Below, in pieces: positions 1 to 9,883 of a DNA stretch of 30,178 bases (positions are counted from its first letter, which is position 1; every line of letters starts with the position of its first letter). The notes under the pieces were generated by a model, which worked only from the letters and a program-made list of their open reading frames with translations, searched no databases and had not been told where the DNA came from. The DNA is from Promethearchaeota archaeon (GTDB taxonomy: Archaea > Asgardarchaeota > Lokiarchaeia > Sigynarchaeales > SOKP01), in NCBI GenBank assembly GCA_019894875.1, contig JAGXNR010000031.1:1-30178 (forward strand), given 5' to 3'. The position numbers and the translations under genes were made by a program.

Positions 1-506
1 GATAATACTAGTGAGAAACATAATAATATAAATGGGGAAAATTCTATATCAGTTTCGGTATATTTGGGCTTATTTTTCAGAAATTTCGGAATAAAGCCAA
101 TCATGGTTGTTCTTTCAATAATTATGGGCTTTCACATTTCTAGTGATACACAAGTAGGTTTTTTGATAGGTTTAAATTTCTTAATTCAAGTCGCCTTAAT
201 GCTTATAATAGGTCATATTATTTCAGAAAAAAATGAGAAACTAATACTAATCCTCGGATATTTCTTTAGTACGATAGCGATAATAGGATATATTATTTCA
301 AATAGTTTTTTTAGCTTTTTAATCTCACAGATTTTTATTGCGTTCAGTTATTCAATGTTTTTATAGGAGGTCTTCTATTTAGTTATTTATTACTAGTCTT
401 CAACTCAAACTATTACAGTGTGATGTATTTTATGATTCTATTTCCTTTACTTTCTTCAGTAAGTATATTATTGAAGTTTAAGCAACGTTCAAAAGAAAAA
501 CATTAG
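1..506 (+). pseudogene. MFS-like transporter, C-terminal part, frame broken
   Basis: The reading frame is already open at base 1, so the gene begins outside the window; the first candidate start inside (TTG at 64) is not a real start. Residues downstream form hydrophobic helices separated by short loops such as the charged SEKNEKL, as in the C-terminal half of a major facilitator transporter. The frame stops at 364..366, just after a run of five T at 358..362. Adding one T restores a frame that continues through two more hydrophobic segments (starting IGGLLFSYLLLVF) to a basic tail ending KQRSKEKH and a stop at 504..506. I infer one transporter gene disrupted by a single-base loss, either sequence error or recent decay. 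Substrate unknown. MFS assignment rests on topology only, so it is tentative. Confidence 0.5.
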
Positions 507-517
507 GTAGAAAAAAA

Positions 518-2495
518 CTATTTAGTATTCCAAAAAGGATTTAAGGTTTGAATGAGAGCTTTGGGTTTATCAGGAACAATTTCTAATTCCTCTCTTAACC
601 ATTCTGAAATCCACTTACTTTTAGCTTGAAAACGACTATCGAGAAATATTATAGCTCCTTTATCCGTAATTTTTCTTATCGGTCTACCAGAAGCCTGATT
701 TGCTCTTTGAATTGCGGGATATAAGTATGCAAAGTTCCACCCTTGTTGTCTAAAAACTTTATCATAATATTTAATTTTTGCATTCAATCTCGGAGTAGGT
801 AAATGGTAAGGTATGCCTGCTATAACAACAGAGTTCATATAATTTCCGGGATAATCTTCTCCTTCTGAATTCCTCCCTCCACATACACCAAGTAAAACTG
901 CGCCTCCGTTTGAGCCCATTGTTTTAAATTGATCTACCATTGTGTTATTTTCCGACGCAGTCAATCCAGGGGCTTCTTTAAAAAAACTTTTATTGTTTTT
1001 TTGGGCAATTTCTTTTATCCCATTAGAAAGAAGACCCTTAAGTATTTGGTATGAGGCACAAAAAATACCAACATTTGCAGGTGTACAAGCTAAAACTTCG
1101 TTGATTTTATTGACCATTTTCTCAAACATTTCAGGAGTTCTATTATCCCGTGCCGTATCTACACCATCAACAATAATAGCTTTAATATTTTTTTTTGGGA
1201 AAGGAGAATCTGCAATAATACCATTGTAACTTTTACCGCTTTCATTCAGTCCCATTAAATTATTATAAACAAGTGGATTTACTGTTCCAGAAAGGTTTAA
1301 AGTGGTATATACAGATTTTAAGATTGGAATTACGATTTCTCTTGGATCCAAGGCCACAATCTCTAAAGAAAGTGATTTTTTTCCTTTAGCTAGTTTAACG
1401 GTAAAACAGAAAAAATAATTTTCGAGGTTATATGTTTTTAGCCATTTTAACCAAAACTCAGAGAAAGAACCTAAGTAATCTCTTGAAATTTGACCATTTG
1501 AGTTTTTTTCATCATGCACTGAAATGCTGAATTCCAGCGTCTCTTCAATTAGATTCTTAAATTCATTTAGGTCTCTGATATTCAGTTCTTTAAAGAGGAT
1601 TTTTAAATATGTAATTGGATCCACTACCTGTTCCCCAATGTGTAAACTATTTTTTTTCTCATTGAAGTGATCCAATAAGGTTCCTATAAATCTTTGCATT
1701 AATCGTGGTGATCTATACATCTCTAGGTCTTTTAAACATAATCTCAATGAATAAGGTGTTATTCTATTAGAATTAACTTCTGTCGCTACATCGATTATAT
1801 TATGACATTCATCGAGAACTAAAATACAATTTTCTAATTCTTGATCAACAAACTGTAAAAAAATATCCCGAATGTAGGGATTGAAAATCCATTGATAATT
1901 ACAGATAATAACTTTCATTTCTTTTAGTAAGAATTTACATAGAAAATAAGGACAAATATTCTCATCTCTACAAAAATCTATAAGTTCCTCGGCATCTATA
2001 GGTTTGCTGAATATCTCTGGTGCAATTTTTATCGGATTCTCTACTTTTCCCCTTTTTTTTATCAGAGTTGCAAAGTGCGAACAGCTTCTGTTTTTTCTTA
2101 AATCTGCACAAACTGACATTGAGTCCTTTGGATTCAATTTTAGGCTTAATAAAGTTTGATTAAGGCACATTTCATTTCTTCCTCTAATTGAAAGACCATT
2201 TAGTTTTATCCCAAGATTATCACTTTCAATTTTTTGAGAGATCTTAATTAATTCTTTAATAACTCTTCTATTTTGAGAGTGTGTTCGGCACATGTATATA
2301 ATCTTTAGATCTTTCTCATAAGCTAAAGATAGGAGTCCGCTTAAAGCAATAATTGTTTTTCCAGCACCATTTGGAGCTACTAATAAAATATTTTTTCTTG
2401 ATTTTGAGTCTACTTCAATTTGTTTGATAATTTTTTCTTGTTCTCTTCTAAATTGATCGTACGGGAAAAAAGATAAGTAATTTATTTTTGTACAC
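518..2495 (-). CDS. XPD/Rad3-family FeS-cluster DNA helicase, start region frameshifted
   Basis: This is a superfamily 2 helicase of the XPD/Rad3/DinG group, predicted to unwind DNA 5'-3' in repair. The first in-frame ATG (2293) lies after the ATP-binding loop, so it is too late. The same frame is open back to a stop at 2507..2509 and encodes FPYDQF, a Q-motif-like stretch, then the Walker A APNGAGKT. Further motifs are RTHSQ (motif Ia), cysteines for an FeS cluster (NEMC, VCADLRKNRSC, ENICPYF), the Walker B box LDECHN (DECH rather than DEAH) and a motif VI region QASGRPIR. No ATG, GTG or TTG exists in this frame before Walker A. A GTG at 2495 opens another frame reading MYKNKLLIF; removing one base from the A6 run at 2466..2471 fuses it to FPYD, matching human XPD LLVYFPYD. 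I therefore place the start at 2495 with a probable sequence error. It follows the gcv genes on the same strand. Confidence 0.75.
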
Positions 2496-2584
2496 CTAAA
2501 TTCTAATTAACTAAGCCTTACATTTTTTAGTATTTTTAAATTTTATATTGCCAAAGGGTATAAAAATTTATTCAATTACCAATA

Positions 2585-4015
2585 TTAATCGTGTAATATT
2601 GGTTTTCTAGCAGCTTGGACTGCATCTAAGCGTTTAATTGGAGTATTATGAGGTGCAGTTTTTAATAAGGTAGGGTTAGATTCTGCTTCTTGGTATATTT
2701 TTCCCATTACTTCAGAGAAATAATCCAATGAGGCTTTTGATTCAGTTTCAGTGGGTTCAATCATTAGGGCACCCTGCACCACTAGAGGAAAGTAGACAGT
2801 TGGGGCATATATTCCATAATCAAGAATTCTTTTAGCAACGTCTTCAGCTGTTACATCATTAGGTAAGTTTCGATCATTTATTACGAATTCATGCTGACAA
2901 GTTCGATCATATGGTAGAAAGTATTTGTTTTGCAAAATTACTCTTAAATAATTGGCATTTAACACGGAGATACACCCCACTCTTCTCAATCCCTCAGCAC
3001 CTAATGCTAATATATAAGCATAAGCTCGAATGATTATACCAAAATTTCCCCAAAACGCTTTAATTCTACCGATAGAATTAGTATTACTTTCTTGACAAGC
3101 TAAACCTTTTTCAGTTGATATTATGCATGGTCCTGGAAGAAAAGGGGTAAGCTCATCTATTACACCTATTGGACCTGAACCTGGACCTCCACCGCCATGT
3201 GGTGTTGAAAAGGTTTTATGTAAATTCAGGTGGATAATATCAAATCCCATATCTCTTGGTCTACAAATACCTAAGATAGGATTCAAATTGGCACCATCAT
3301 AATAGCAAAGACCACCATTATCATGAACGATTTTAGTAATTTTCTTAATTTGTTGATCAAAGATTCCTAAAGTATTTGGATTAGTTAACATAATCCCCGC
3401 AACATCACCTTCTGCCATTGCATACTCTAAATGATCAAGTGGAACTTCTCCACGTTTGTTTGATTTTAATTCTATTATTGAGAATCCTGCCATTTTTGCT
3501 GATGCAGGATTAGTACCATGAGCAGAGTCTGGCACAATTATTTTATTTTTTTTAATTCCCTTTGATTCAAAATACTTTTTTATAATTAGTAATCCTGCTA
3601 ATTCACCGTGCGCTCCAGCTGCGGGTTGAAGTGAAAATCCATCCATCCCGGTTATTTCCCCAAGTAATTTTGAGATATTATATAATACTTCAATGGATCC
3701 TTGATTTTCTTCTTGAAGTGGATGAATTTGGGTGAAGCCTTTTAATCTTTCGACTATTTCATTAATTTTTGGGTTGTATTTCATGGTACATGAACCAAGA
3801 GGATATATTCCTGTGTCTACACCGTAATTATTCTGGCTTAAATTTACAAAATGACGTACAATTTCAATTTCCGGTATATTAGGAATGGGGATACTTTCTC
3901 TAATTAAAGATTTAGGAATGATTTCTTGGAGATCTACAACCTCAACATCCATCCTTGGTGTATAATTACGTTGTATTTCATCAATTCCTTTATCAAAAAT
4001 TGTATTAGATCTCAC
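2585..4015 (-). CDS. gcvPB: Glycine dehydrogenase (decarboxylating) subunit 2
   Basis: Second half of the split P-protein, which decarboxylates glycine with pyridoxal phosphate (PLP) and passes aminomethyl to lipoyl-GcvH. The 476-residue length is normal for the split subunit. The PLP lysine lies in NLHKTFSTPHGGGG (Lys267), with the glycine-rich stretch and the SAHGTNPASA motif (around 164-173) expected of GcvPB. The ATG overlaps the gcvPA stop by four bases (ATGTGA), and a GAGGAGG ribosome site sits inside the end of gcvPA, so the two are translationally coupled. It is last in the operon gcvT-gcvH-gcvPA-gcvPB. Function is very likely intact. Confidence 0.96.
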   Translation of the reverse strand: MRSNTIFDKGIDEIQRNYTPRMDVEVVDLQEIIPKSLIRESIPIPNIPEIEIVRHFVNLSQNNYGVDTGIYPLGSCTMKYNPKINEIVERLKGFTQIHPLQEENQGSIEVLYNISKLLGEITGMDGFSLQPAAGAHGELAGLLIIKKYFESKGIKKNKIIVPDSAHGTNPASAKMAGFSIIELKSNKRGEVPLDHLEYAMAEGDVAGIMLTNPNTLGIFDQQIKKITKIVHDNGGLCYYDGANLNPILGICRPRDMGFDIIHLNLHKTFSTPHGGGGPGSGPIGVIDELTPFLPGPCIISTEKGLACQESNTNSIGRIKAFWGNFGIIIRAYAYILALGAEGLRRVGCISVLNANYLRVILQNKYFLPYDRTCQHEFVINDRNLPNDVTAEDVAKRILDYGIYAPTVYFPLVVQGALMIEPTETESKASLDYFSEVMGKIYQEAESNPTLLKTAPHNTPIKRLDAVQAARKPILHD

Positions 4016-5358
4016 ATTGATCCCTCCTCTGAATTTTTTTTTAATGCCCTTTGAGTTGCCAAAATAAAGCGTTTGAGGGAATCCTTTGAATTCATTTCAG
4101 TAACACACACCAACGCAACATGGTGCATATCAGGATAATATTTTGAAATTTTCAAGGGGGGTAATAAATCGAGTTTCTTACACTCTGAAATGAGAGAATC
4201 AATATTTGGGCATTTAAGTAGAAACTCATTGTATGTTGGTTTTTGGTTTAGAATTTTGTATCCAGGAACTTTAGTAAGTTCTTGTTTCAGGAAATATGCC
4301 TTTTGAAAATTTTGAGATGCAATTTCTTTTAAACCTCCTTCTCCCATTGCTAAGAGGTAAGTTAATGCTGCCAATGAACATAATGCTTGATTCGTACATA
4401 TATTAGAACTGGCTTTTTCACGCCGAATATGTTGTTCACGTGTTTGTAGAGTTAAAATAAAACCTTCTCTCGATCCGTTTATTTCTTTAGTTTTTCCTAT
4501 TAATCTACCAGGTAACTTTCTTAAATATTTCTGTTTAGCAGTAAAAATTCCTAAACCGGGGCCTCCAAATGAGGGACTAATCCCAAAAGATTGTCCTTCA
4601 GACACAAAAATATCGATTCCCATTGAACCTGGAGGTTTTAACACGCCTAAACAAGTTGGGTCAGTCATTACTTGAATTATTAAACAACTAGGTGATACTT
4701 CTTTAACATTTTTGACTAACCCTGATATATCTTCTATATCACCAAAGAAATTAGGACTCTGGAATAAAACGGCAGCAACATCTTCATTTAAATCGTCTAA
4801 TAAAGAGCCTTCTTTGGTAATTTTGGAGTTAATATTCTGACCCCAACAATAGGTTTTAACAACCTCAATGTATTCTGGATGAATTCCCTCAAGCAGGATT
4901 ATAGTTTTTTTATTAGTTATGAGTGTAGCCATAATAGCTGCTTCAGCAAGAGCCGTAGAGCCATCATACATGCTTGCATTAGCGACATCCATTTGAGTTA
5001 AGCGGGAAATTATTGTTTGATATTCATAAATGGCTTGCAAATACCCTTGACTTGCTTCTGCTTGATAAGGTGTGTATGAAGTGTAAAATTCTGATCTTGA
5101 AATAACGAAATCTACAAGCGAAGGGACGTAATGGAAATACACACCTGCTCCTAGGAAGGCGTTTGAGTAAACTCTGTTCTTTTTCGAGATTCTTTCCATA
5201 TGTCGTAAAAGATCCGGTTCAGATAAACCTGGAGGTATGTTTAATTTTTCAATAATCAGATCTTTAGGAATATCGTGAAATAATTCTTCTAAATTAGAAA
5301 CACCAATTACTCTTAGCATCTCAGAAATTGTTTTACTATCGTGGGGTACAAAATCCAT
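4012..5358 (-). CDS. gcvPA: Glycine dehydrogenase (decarboxylating) subunit 1
   Basis: First half of the two-subunit glycine decarboxylase. Length (448 residues) and the N-terminus (FVPHDSKTISEMLRVIGV...LFHDIP) are typical of archaeal and Gram-positive GcvPA. Middle signatures include YTPYQAEASQGYLQ and SMYDGSTALAEAA. GcvPA lacks the PLP lysine and pairs with GcvPB to form the active P-protein. The start ATG at 5358 has only a distant GGAG upstream. The gene lies 67 bases after gcvH and overlaps gcvPB by four bases, so it is operonic. Nothing in the protein looks degenerate. Confidence 0.96.
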   Translation of the reverse strand: MDFVPHDSKTISEMLRVIGVSNLEELFHDIPKDLIIEKLNIPPGLSEPDLLRHMERISKKNRVYSNAFLGAGVYFHYVPSLVDFVISRSEFYTSYTPYQAEASQGYLQAIYEYQTIISRLTQMDVANASMYDGSTALAEAAIMATLITNKKTIILLEGIHPEYIEVVKTYCWGQNINSKITKEGSLLDDLNEDVAAVLFQSPNFFGDIEDISGLVKNVKEVSPSCLIIQVMTDPTCLGVLKPPGSMGIDIFVSEGQSFGISPSFGGPGLGIFTAKQKYLRKLPGRLIGKTKEINGSREGFILTLQTREQHIRREKASSNICTNQALCSLAALTYLLAMGEGGLKEIASQNFQKAYFLKQELTKVPGYKILNQKPTYNEFLLKCPNIDSLISECKKLDLLPPLKISKYYPDMHHVALVCVTEMNSKDSLKRFILATQRALKKNSEEGSM

Positions 5359-5425
5359 ATGACTTATTTCAACTCCATTATTTACACTTCAAACCATAAA
5401 TTTAGCGAAGAAAAGAAATAAAATA

Positions 5426-5821
5426 TTATTGTTCTTCTAATTTAACTAATTCTTTGTATTCTTCAACAGATATAAGTTCATCAATTTCATTAGTATGAGT
5501 AATTTTAATTTTCATCATCCATCCACCGTCATAAGGGGTACTGTTAGCTAGTTCAGGATTATCCGCAAGTTGTTTATTTATTTCCATGATTTCCCCAGAT
5601 AATGGCATTAATAGATCTCCTACTGCTTTTACGGATTCAATTTCACCAGCGTTGCTTCCTTTTTCAAAAATCATCCCGACTTCTGGGAGTTCAACAAAAA
5701 CAATATCACCTAATTGATGTTGAGCGTAATCTGTAATCCCAACTATAGCAATGTTATTGTCAATTCTCACCCATTCATGAGATGTTGTGTATATTAAATC
5801 GCTTGGAAATTCATAACTCAT
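5426..5821 (-). CDS. gcvH: Glycine cleavage system H protein (lipoyl carrier)
   Basis: A 131-residue lipoyl carrier that shuttles the aminomethyl group from GcvPA/PB to GcvT. The lipoylated lysine is Lys65 in IESVKAVGDL, in a standard lipoyl fold (SHEWV at the N-terminus, MPLSGEIMEIN after the lysine, and DGGWMMKIK near the C-terminus). Length is normal. It sits 34 bases after gcvT and before gcvPA on the same strand. No lipoate ligase or dihydrolipoamide dehydrogenase (L-protein) gene is present in the window, so those functions must be encoded elsewhere. Confidence 0.97.
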   Translation of the reverse strand: MSYEFPSDLIYTTSHEWVRIDNNIAIVGITDYAQHQLGDIVFVELPEVGMIFEKGSNAGEIESVKAVGDLLMPLSGEIMEINKQLADNPELANSTPYDGGWMMKIKITHTNEIDELISVEEYKELVKLEEQ

Positions 5822-5855
5822 TTGTATTCACATATTCTCTTTGATTCTTTTCTAT

Positions 5856-6953
5856 TTACACATTGCGATAAAAAGGAGTAGAAACTATGATCCCTTTTAA
5901 TAACTTACCACGAATTTCAATTTCTAATTCAGTTCCTACTTCTTTAAACGGGGTTTTTACCAATCCTAAACCGATAGTCTTCTTAAGAGTTGGTGAATAT
6001 CCACCAGAAGTAACATATCCAATTTCATTACTATTTTTAAAGATTTTATAGTTCTGGCGAATGATTCCTTTATCAAGTAAATTGAGACCTACTAAAGTTC
6101 TTTCTGTACCTTTAGATTTCTGTTTTAATAAAATATCCTTCCCGATATAGTCAATTCCTTCTTTAGGTTTTACTACCCAGTTCAATCCTGCTTCAATAGG
6201 AGTAATTGTATCGCTAATTTCATGCCCATACAATGAATAGGCTGCTTCTAATCTCAATGAATCTCTCGCGCCTAAACCGGCTGGGCTAGCACCGGTCTTC
6301 AATAAGTCGTTCCATAATTCTATTGAATAATCCTTTTCAAATGAAATTTCAAATCCTCTTTCTCCAGTATATCCCGTTCTAGCTAAAAAGATAGATGCGT
6401 CATTTAGTTTACAGTGTTTAAAATAGAACCTTTTTAATTCAGATAGATCTATATCTACAAGTGACTGAAGAAGATCGTCTGATTTAGGGCCTTGAAATGC
6501 TAAACGACTTCGCTTTGAAGTTAGATTTTGAATTTTTACGTCTTCTCCTTTAATATGGTCATTAAGCCACTGAAAATCCTTTTGTATGTTCCCCGCATTT
6601 ACAATTATTCTAAATAGATTCCTACTCTCTTCATAGTAAAATACATCATCAACAACAGTCCCATTCTCATAGCACATGCAAGAATATTGACCTTTAGATT
6701 CTTCTAATAAATTTAAATCGTTTACCATGATATTTTGAAGGAAAGGGAATACATCCTTACCGGAAAGTAAAAATTCTCCCATATGAGAAATATCAAACAC
6801 TCCTGCATTAGAGCGAACGGCCTCATGCTCCTTAATTATGCTCTCATATTGAATTGGCATTAACCAACCAGAAAAATTTACCATTCGCGCACCAAGATTT
6901 TGGTGAATCTCGTAAAGAGGTGTTCTGTTGTTAAGGTTATTTTGTCTGTCCAC
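5856..6953 (-). CDS. gcvT: Aminomethyltransferase (glycine cleavage T protein)
   Basis: T-protein that moves the methylene group from aminomethyl-GcvH to a tetrahydropterin, releasing ammonia. At 365 residues it is full length. The N-terminus (TPLYEIHQNLGARMVNFSGW, MPIQY) and DISHMGEF are typical GcvT sequences, as are TGYTGERGFEIS and GLGARDSLRLEA. The start is GTG at 6953; no better upstream codon is in frame and the family N-terminus begins just after it. It is first in the operon, divergent from the membrane-protein gene at 7156 with 202 bases between. Whether the acceptor is tetrahydrofolate or H4MPT cannot be read from sequence, but the H4MPT enzymes in this window make it a fair question. 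Confidence 0.96.
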   Translation of the reverse strand: MDRQNNLNNRTPLYEIHQNLGARMVNFSGWLMPIQYESIIKEHEAVRSNAGVFDISHMGEFLLSGKDVFPFLQNIMVNDLNLLEESKGQYSCMCYENGTVVDDVFYYEESRNLFRIIVNAGNIQKDFQWLNDHIKGEDVKIQNLTSKRSRLAFQGPKSDDLLQSLVDIDLSELKRFYFKHCKLNDASIFLARTGYTGERGFEISFEKDYSIELWNDLLKTGASPAGLGARDSLRLEAAYSLYGHEISDTITPIEAGLNWVVKPKEGIDYIGKDILLKQKSKGTERTLVGLNLLDKGIIRQNYKIFKNSNEIGYVTSGGYSPTLKKTIGLGLVKTPFKEVGTELEIEIRGKLLKGIIVSTPFYRNV

Positions 6954-7155
6954 TATTTCTACACTATTTTGCTATTACTTAATGTGTATTAGGTATCTTG
7001 TAGAATAAAATAGTATGAGTAATTTAAATTTTTAGAGTTTAGGTTAGAAGTTAGCCTTTGAATTCACTAAACAAGATTTAAACATTAAGAAGGAGCTAAA
7101 TGTAAGAGTGATATAATCATAAAAGTTTAATTATTAAGTTGATTTTAATTAAGAA

Positions 7156-8058
7156 ATGAGTGAGGATAATATCAAGGAATATTTTTTACCAATTAGAGAT
7201 TTAATTAATGAAAATTTTATACGAGATGTCATAACCTTTACTTTCATTTTTATATTAATAAACACTCAAGGATGGGATAATATATTTCTATTATTATTTC
7301 CACTTATCACTTTTGGTTTTTCACTGTTTTTTAGAATTCTCAATACAAATAAATGGAGAACTGAATTTGAAAATAGCCTTATTATTTATAATCCTTTAGG
7401 TTTAGAGAAAAAACATGCTAATCGTCTATTTTTTTCTGCGCTCTTTCAACTTATTTTACTATTTTGGATAGGCGCTGAGTCTTTATATCATCCGCATTTA
7501 GTCGAAGGTTACTTTTTATATTTTAATTTGTTATTATTCTTTTTATTTTCTTTTGGTTTTTTTTGGATTTTTATTGATTTATGGAAATATTCAAGAATAG
7601 AAATTAATTCCGATGAGAAGCTAAATAGAAGTTCATTAATCCATAAATCCAATCATTCGGTTAATGATAAGAATGTGTTATCTTTTCTCAGTGTTAAAAA
7701 TTTTAAAATAATTAGTATAATAAATTTCTTAGGATTTTTAGTTTTAAATATTATTAATTCACTATATACATTCTTGATATTAATTAATCCTTCTCTTGGT
7801 ATCCCTATAAATCTTCCAGGGACGGGGAGTATGGGCTCAGAACCCCTAAGAATTTCTGTGCTTTTTCATATCTTACTTCTTATTTCACCTCTCTTAACTG
7901 TTAGTTCATTAGTTTTAAATTACAGACAGGTAAATAGATTTAATCGAGAAAGTTTAGACAAAATAATAAAAACATTTCCCCCTAACATTCAAATACAAAT
8001 TATTGAAAATCTTAAAGGATTAAGTGAAAAGATAAAAGAGCAATTGAAAATTGAATAA
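7156..8058 (+). CDS. Polytopic membrane protein of unknown function
   Basis: I do not recognise this 300-residue protein. It has about six hydrophobic segments (near residues 22-38, 43-60, 89-106, 117-141, 185-208 and 233-256), a hydrophilic loop at about 145-183, and a charged C-terminal helix (residues 260-300) likely to be cytoplasmic. No catalytic or binding motif was found. The start is the ATG at 7156; an in-frame stop lies two codons upstream, which excludes extension. Its 3' end converges with the Ras-like GTPase gene, 45 bases apart. It is more likely a lineage-specific membrane protein than a fragment. Confidence 0.75.
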   Translation: MSEDNIKEYFLPIRDLINENFIRDVITFTFIFILINTQGWDNIFLLLFPLITFGFSLFFRILNTNKWRTEFENSLIIYNPLGLEKKHANRLFFSALFQLILLFWIGAESLYHPHLVEGYFLYFNLLLFFLFSFGFFWIFIDLWKYSRIEINSDEKLNRSSLIHKSNHSVNDKNVLSFLSVKNFKIISIINFLGFLVLNIINSLYTFLILINPSLGIPINLPGTGSMGSEPLRISVLFHILLLISPLLTVSSLVLNYRQVNRFNRESLDKIIKTFPPNIQIQIIENLKGLSEKIKEQLKIE

Positions 8059-8103
8059 GGATTTCTTATAATTAAATTATTTTTTGATTTTAGACAAGAT
8101 AGG

Positions 8104-8634
8104 TCATACAATTCCTTGTTTTTTTAAAATTAACCTTGTTAATGTCTCAAATATTTTTTTGTTATTTTCCCCGCTCTTCGAGGAAGTCTCAAAGAAACGT
8201 TCAATCTTGTGTTTCTCTTTAAATTCTTCGGCATGAGAAATTTCTACACTTCGACGAATATCCGCTAAATCTAATTTTTCTCCAATGAGAATGAAGACTG
8301 GATTAACGGCATTATTCTTTACGATGCCATACCATTCTTCTAAACTCTCAAAACTTGTTCGACGAGTAATATCATAACATAATAAACATCCAGTAGCACC
8401 TTGTGCATAATTGGGAAGAAAAATTCGAAAACGCCTTTCACCTGCAAAATCCCAGATCTGGAGATTGGCTGACACCGAATCGCTTACCAAGATGTTAATC
8501 ATAGCCAGGTCAGTCCCAATTGTTATACGCTGTGGAATGAACTTCCCCGTAGTCAATCTCTGTACCATTGTACTTTTTCCTATACCCCCGTCTCCTACAA
8601 TGACTACTTTGAATAAAAGTTTCCGCGATGCCAT
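8104..8634 (-). CDS. Ras-superfamily small GTPase with divergent guanine-specificity motif
   Basis: A 176-residue single-domain GTPase of the Ras/Rab type. Visible motifs: G1 GDGGIGKS (residues 14-21), switch I threonine in ITIGTD (Thr38), G3 WDFAGERRF (61-69), and a G5-like ETSSKSG (149-155). Two key positions are unusual: the glutamine after DxxG is Glu66, and the G4 box normally written NKxD reads EKLD (119-122), so the asparagine that reads the guanine base is a glutamate. There is no C-terminal cysteine for prenylation. Many such GTPases occur in Asgard genomes; the membrane or trafficking role is inferred. No GAP, GEF or roadblock protein is adjacent. Confidence 0.93.
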   Translation of the reverse strand: MASRKLLFKVVIVGDGGIGKSTMVQRLTTGKFIPQRITIGTDLAMINILVSDSVSANLQIWDFAGERRFRIFLPNYAQGATGCLLCYDITRRTSFESLEEWYGIVKNNAVNPVFILIGEKLDLADIRRSVEISHAEEFKEKHKIERFFETSSKSGENNKKIFETLTRLILKKQGIV

Positions 8635-8878
8635 TATTATCTTAATAAATCAATTAGGTAAAATTGTTAATATTAATACATTCTTTATTGATAAATAATT
8701 TTTCTTATTATAATTATCAAATGGACCATCTTAATATTTAAACTGCTTGATATTTATCGAATCTCTAAATAATGTGAGAATTTGAAGTTAATGAAGATAA
8801 TTAGAATACTTTTTCGATTGTAAGAGAGATAAAATAAAAGTAAATATAAAAAGAAATAAGAATAATGAAATTTTTAAT

Positions 8879-9854
8879 TTATTCTTCCAGAATATCTTTT
8901 AACTCATCAACATTAAGACTTAGGTAGTTAGCTTTTACTAAATCTTTACCTAGAAGAGTTAAGAAATTCTTTTTGCGTTTTTTATTTAGAAATTTCTTCA
9001 TTTCAGATAAATCAGGATTTGGGTCAGTAATTTCAATTAGTTTCTTTTCAATAGCAGAATCAACGACTTTTTGACCTACATCAGTTCTAATTATTAAAAA
9101 TGCTTCCCCAGAGCCTTTAGGGGCACCCCAAGGAGAATAAGAAATGTCTGAGAATTCCCCAGAAAAATCAGTACAATATTTACAACCTGTCATCCCACCA
9201 GAGGAACAAGCAAAAGCTATACGTAAAGATGTTCTCTCCGCTCCTGTGTTGAAATCTGAAACAAGAATCTTTGCTAATCCTTGGAAATGGCATGGATTAC
9301 CGATTATTCCAATATCACGTTTATAATCTTTATAGGCTTTCCCAATGCCGGTAATTAATGGGCCTGCATTATCCATTGTGGCTTTTGGGATAAAATTTTT
9401 TGCATCTTTCGCATTATCGACTACAACCGGAAAGGCAACAGGGGGTTTTTTGCTTTTTGGTTCACTTAAAACCATATGCTTTACAACCCCTGATTCGAAA
9501 GCAGCTACAACAAGATTATATAATATTTCATCTTTATTTTTGGATTTCACTTGAACGATGTCTTTATAGACTCCAGCTGCTAAATCAATTCGGGTTTTTC
9601 CAAATAATTTCTGTTCAATTTCGGATATCGGTAGAAAAGATCTTGGGCATGCATTATAACATAATCCTATAGTTTCAGCACATTCATCCACTACATATGC
9701 TTCTCCAGTATCTTGGTTAAAGTCCATGTGTGGGCAAAAGGCGTATCATGCGGTTTCCCTAAGCGAGAAAATCGATACATGAGCCACAGTGAATACATAA
9801 CCCACTATATATTACTTCATTTTCGAGATCTTGACTCGATTTTTCAATCTTCAT
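8879..9854 (-). CDS. FrhB/FdhB-type coenzyme F420-linked iron-sulfur protein, N-terminus frameshifted
   Basis: Beta-subunit-type oxidoreductase of the coenzyme F420 hydrogenase/dehydrogenase family, which moves electrons between F420 and FeS centres. The intact frame (ATG at 9727, 282 residues) contains ECAETIGLCYNACPR, GNPCHFQG (typical of FrhB) and GGMTGCKYCTDFSGE. The usual N-terminal cluster motif is missing from it but is encoded just upstream: an ATG at 9854 opens a frame with GLCIHCGSC that hits a stop at 9759..9761. Adding one base near 9758..9763 and one T (minus strand) in the A4 run at 9736..9739 links the two, giving LGKPHDTPFCPHMDF between them. I therefore extend the gene to 9854 and treat the breaks as likely sequence errors. 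Partner subunits (hydrogenase, Hdr, formate dehydrogenase) are absent here, so the electron partner is unknown. Confidence 0.78.
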
Positions 9855-9865
9855 TTTGATCAATC

Positions 9866-9882
9866 TTTTTTTTTTTTTTTTT
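9866..9882. repeat. T17 homopolymer tract
   Basis: Seventeen consecutive T on the plus strand in the divergent spacer between the FrhB-like gene and rhaA. It starts 12 bases above the reconstructed FrhB start and directly precedes a palindrome. It may stiffen promoter DNA, or its length may be unreliable as sequenced. Confidence 0.8.
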
Positions 9883-9883
9883 G

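Noticed and set aside
358..506. Insertion element disrupting the transporter
   Set aside because: No terminal inverted repeats, duplicated target or transposase were seen; a one-base change is enough to explain the break.
942..1229. 95-residue plus-strand ORF
   Set aside because: It is antisense to the helicase gene, whose motifs are clear on the minus strand; there is no sign of independent coding.
7090..7105. Good ribosome site AAGGAG followed by ATG
   Set aside because: The ATG is followed at once by TAA, so no peptide can be made; the membrane-protein gene has an in-frame stop just above its ATG, so no extension is possible.
6954..7155. Possible riboswitch or structured leader above gcvT
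   Set aside because: Only a small 6-bp hairpin (7041..7057, AGGTTA/TAGCCT) was found; no glycine-riboswitch-like architecture is seen and such switches are not expected in archaea.
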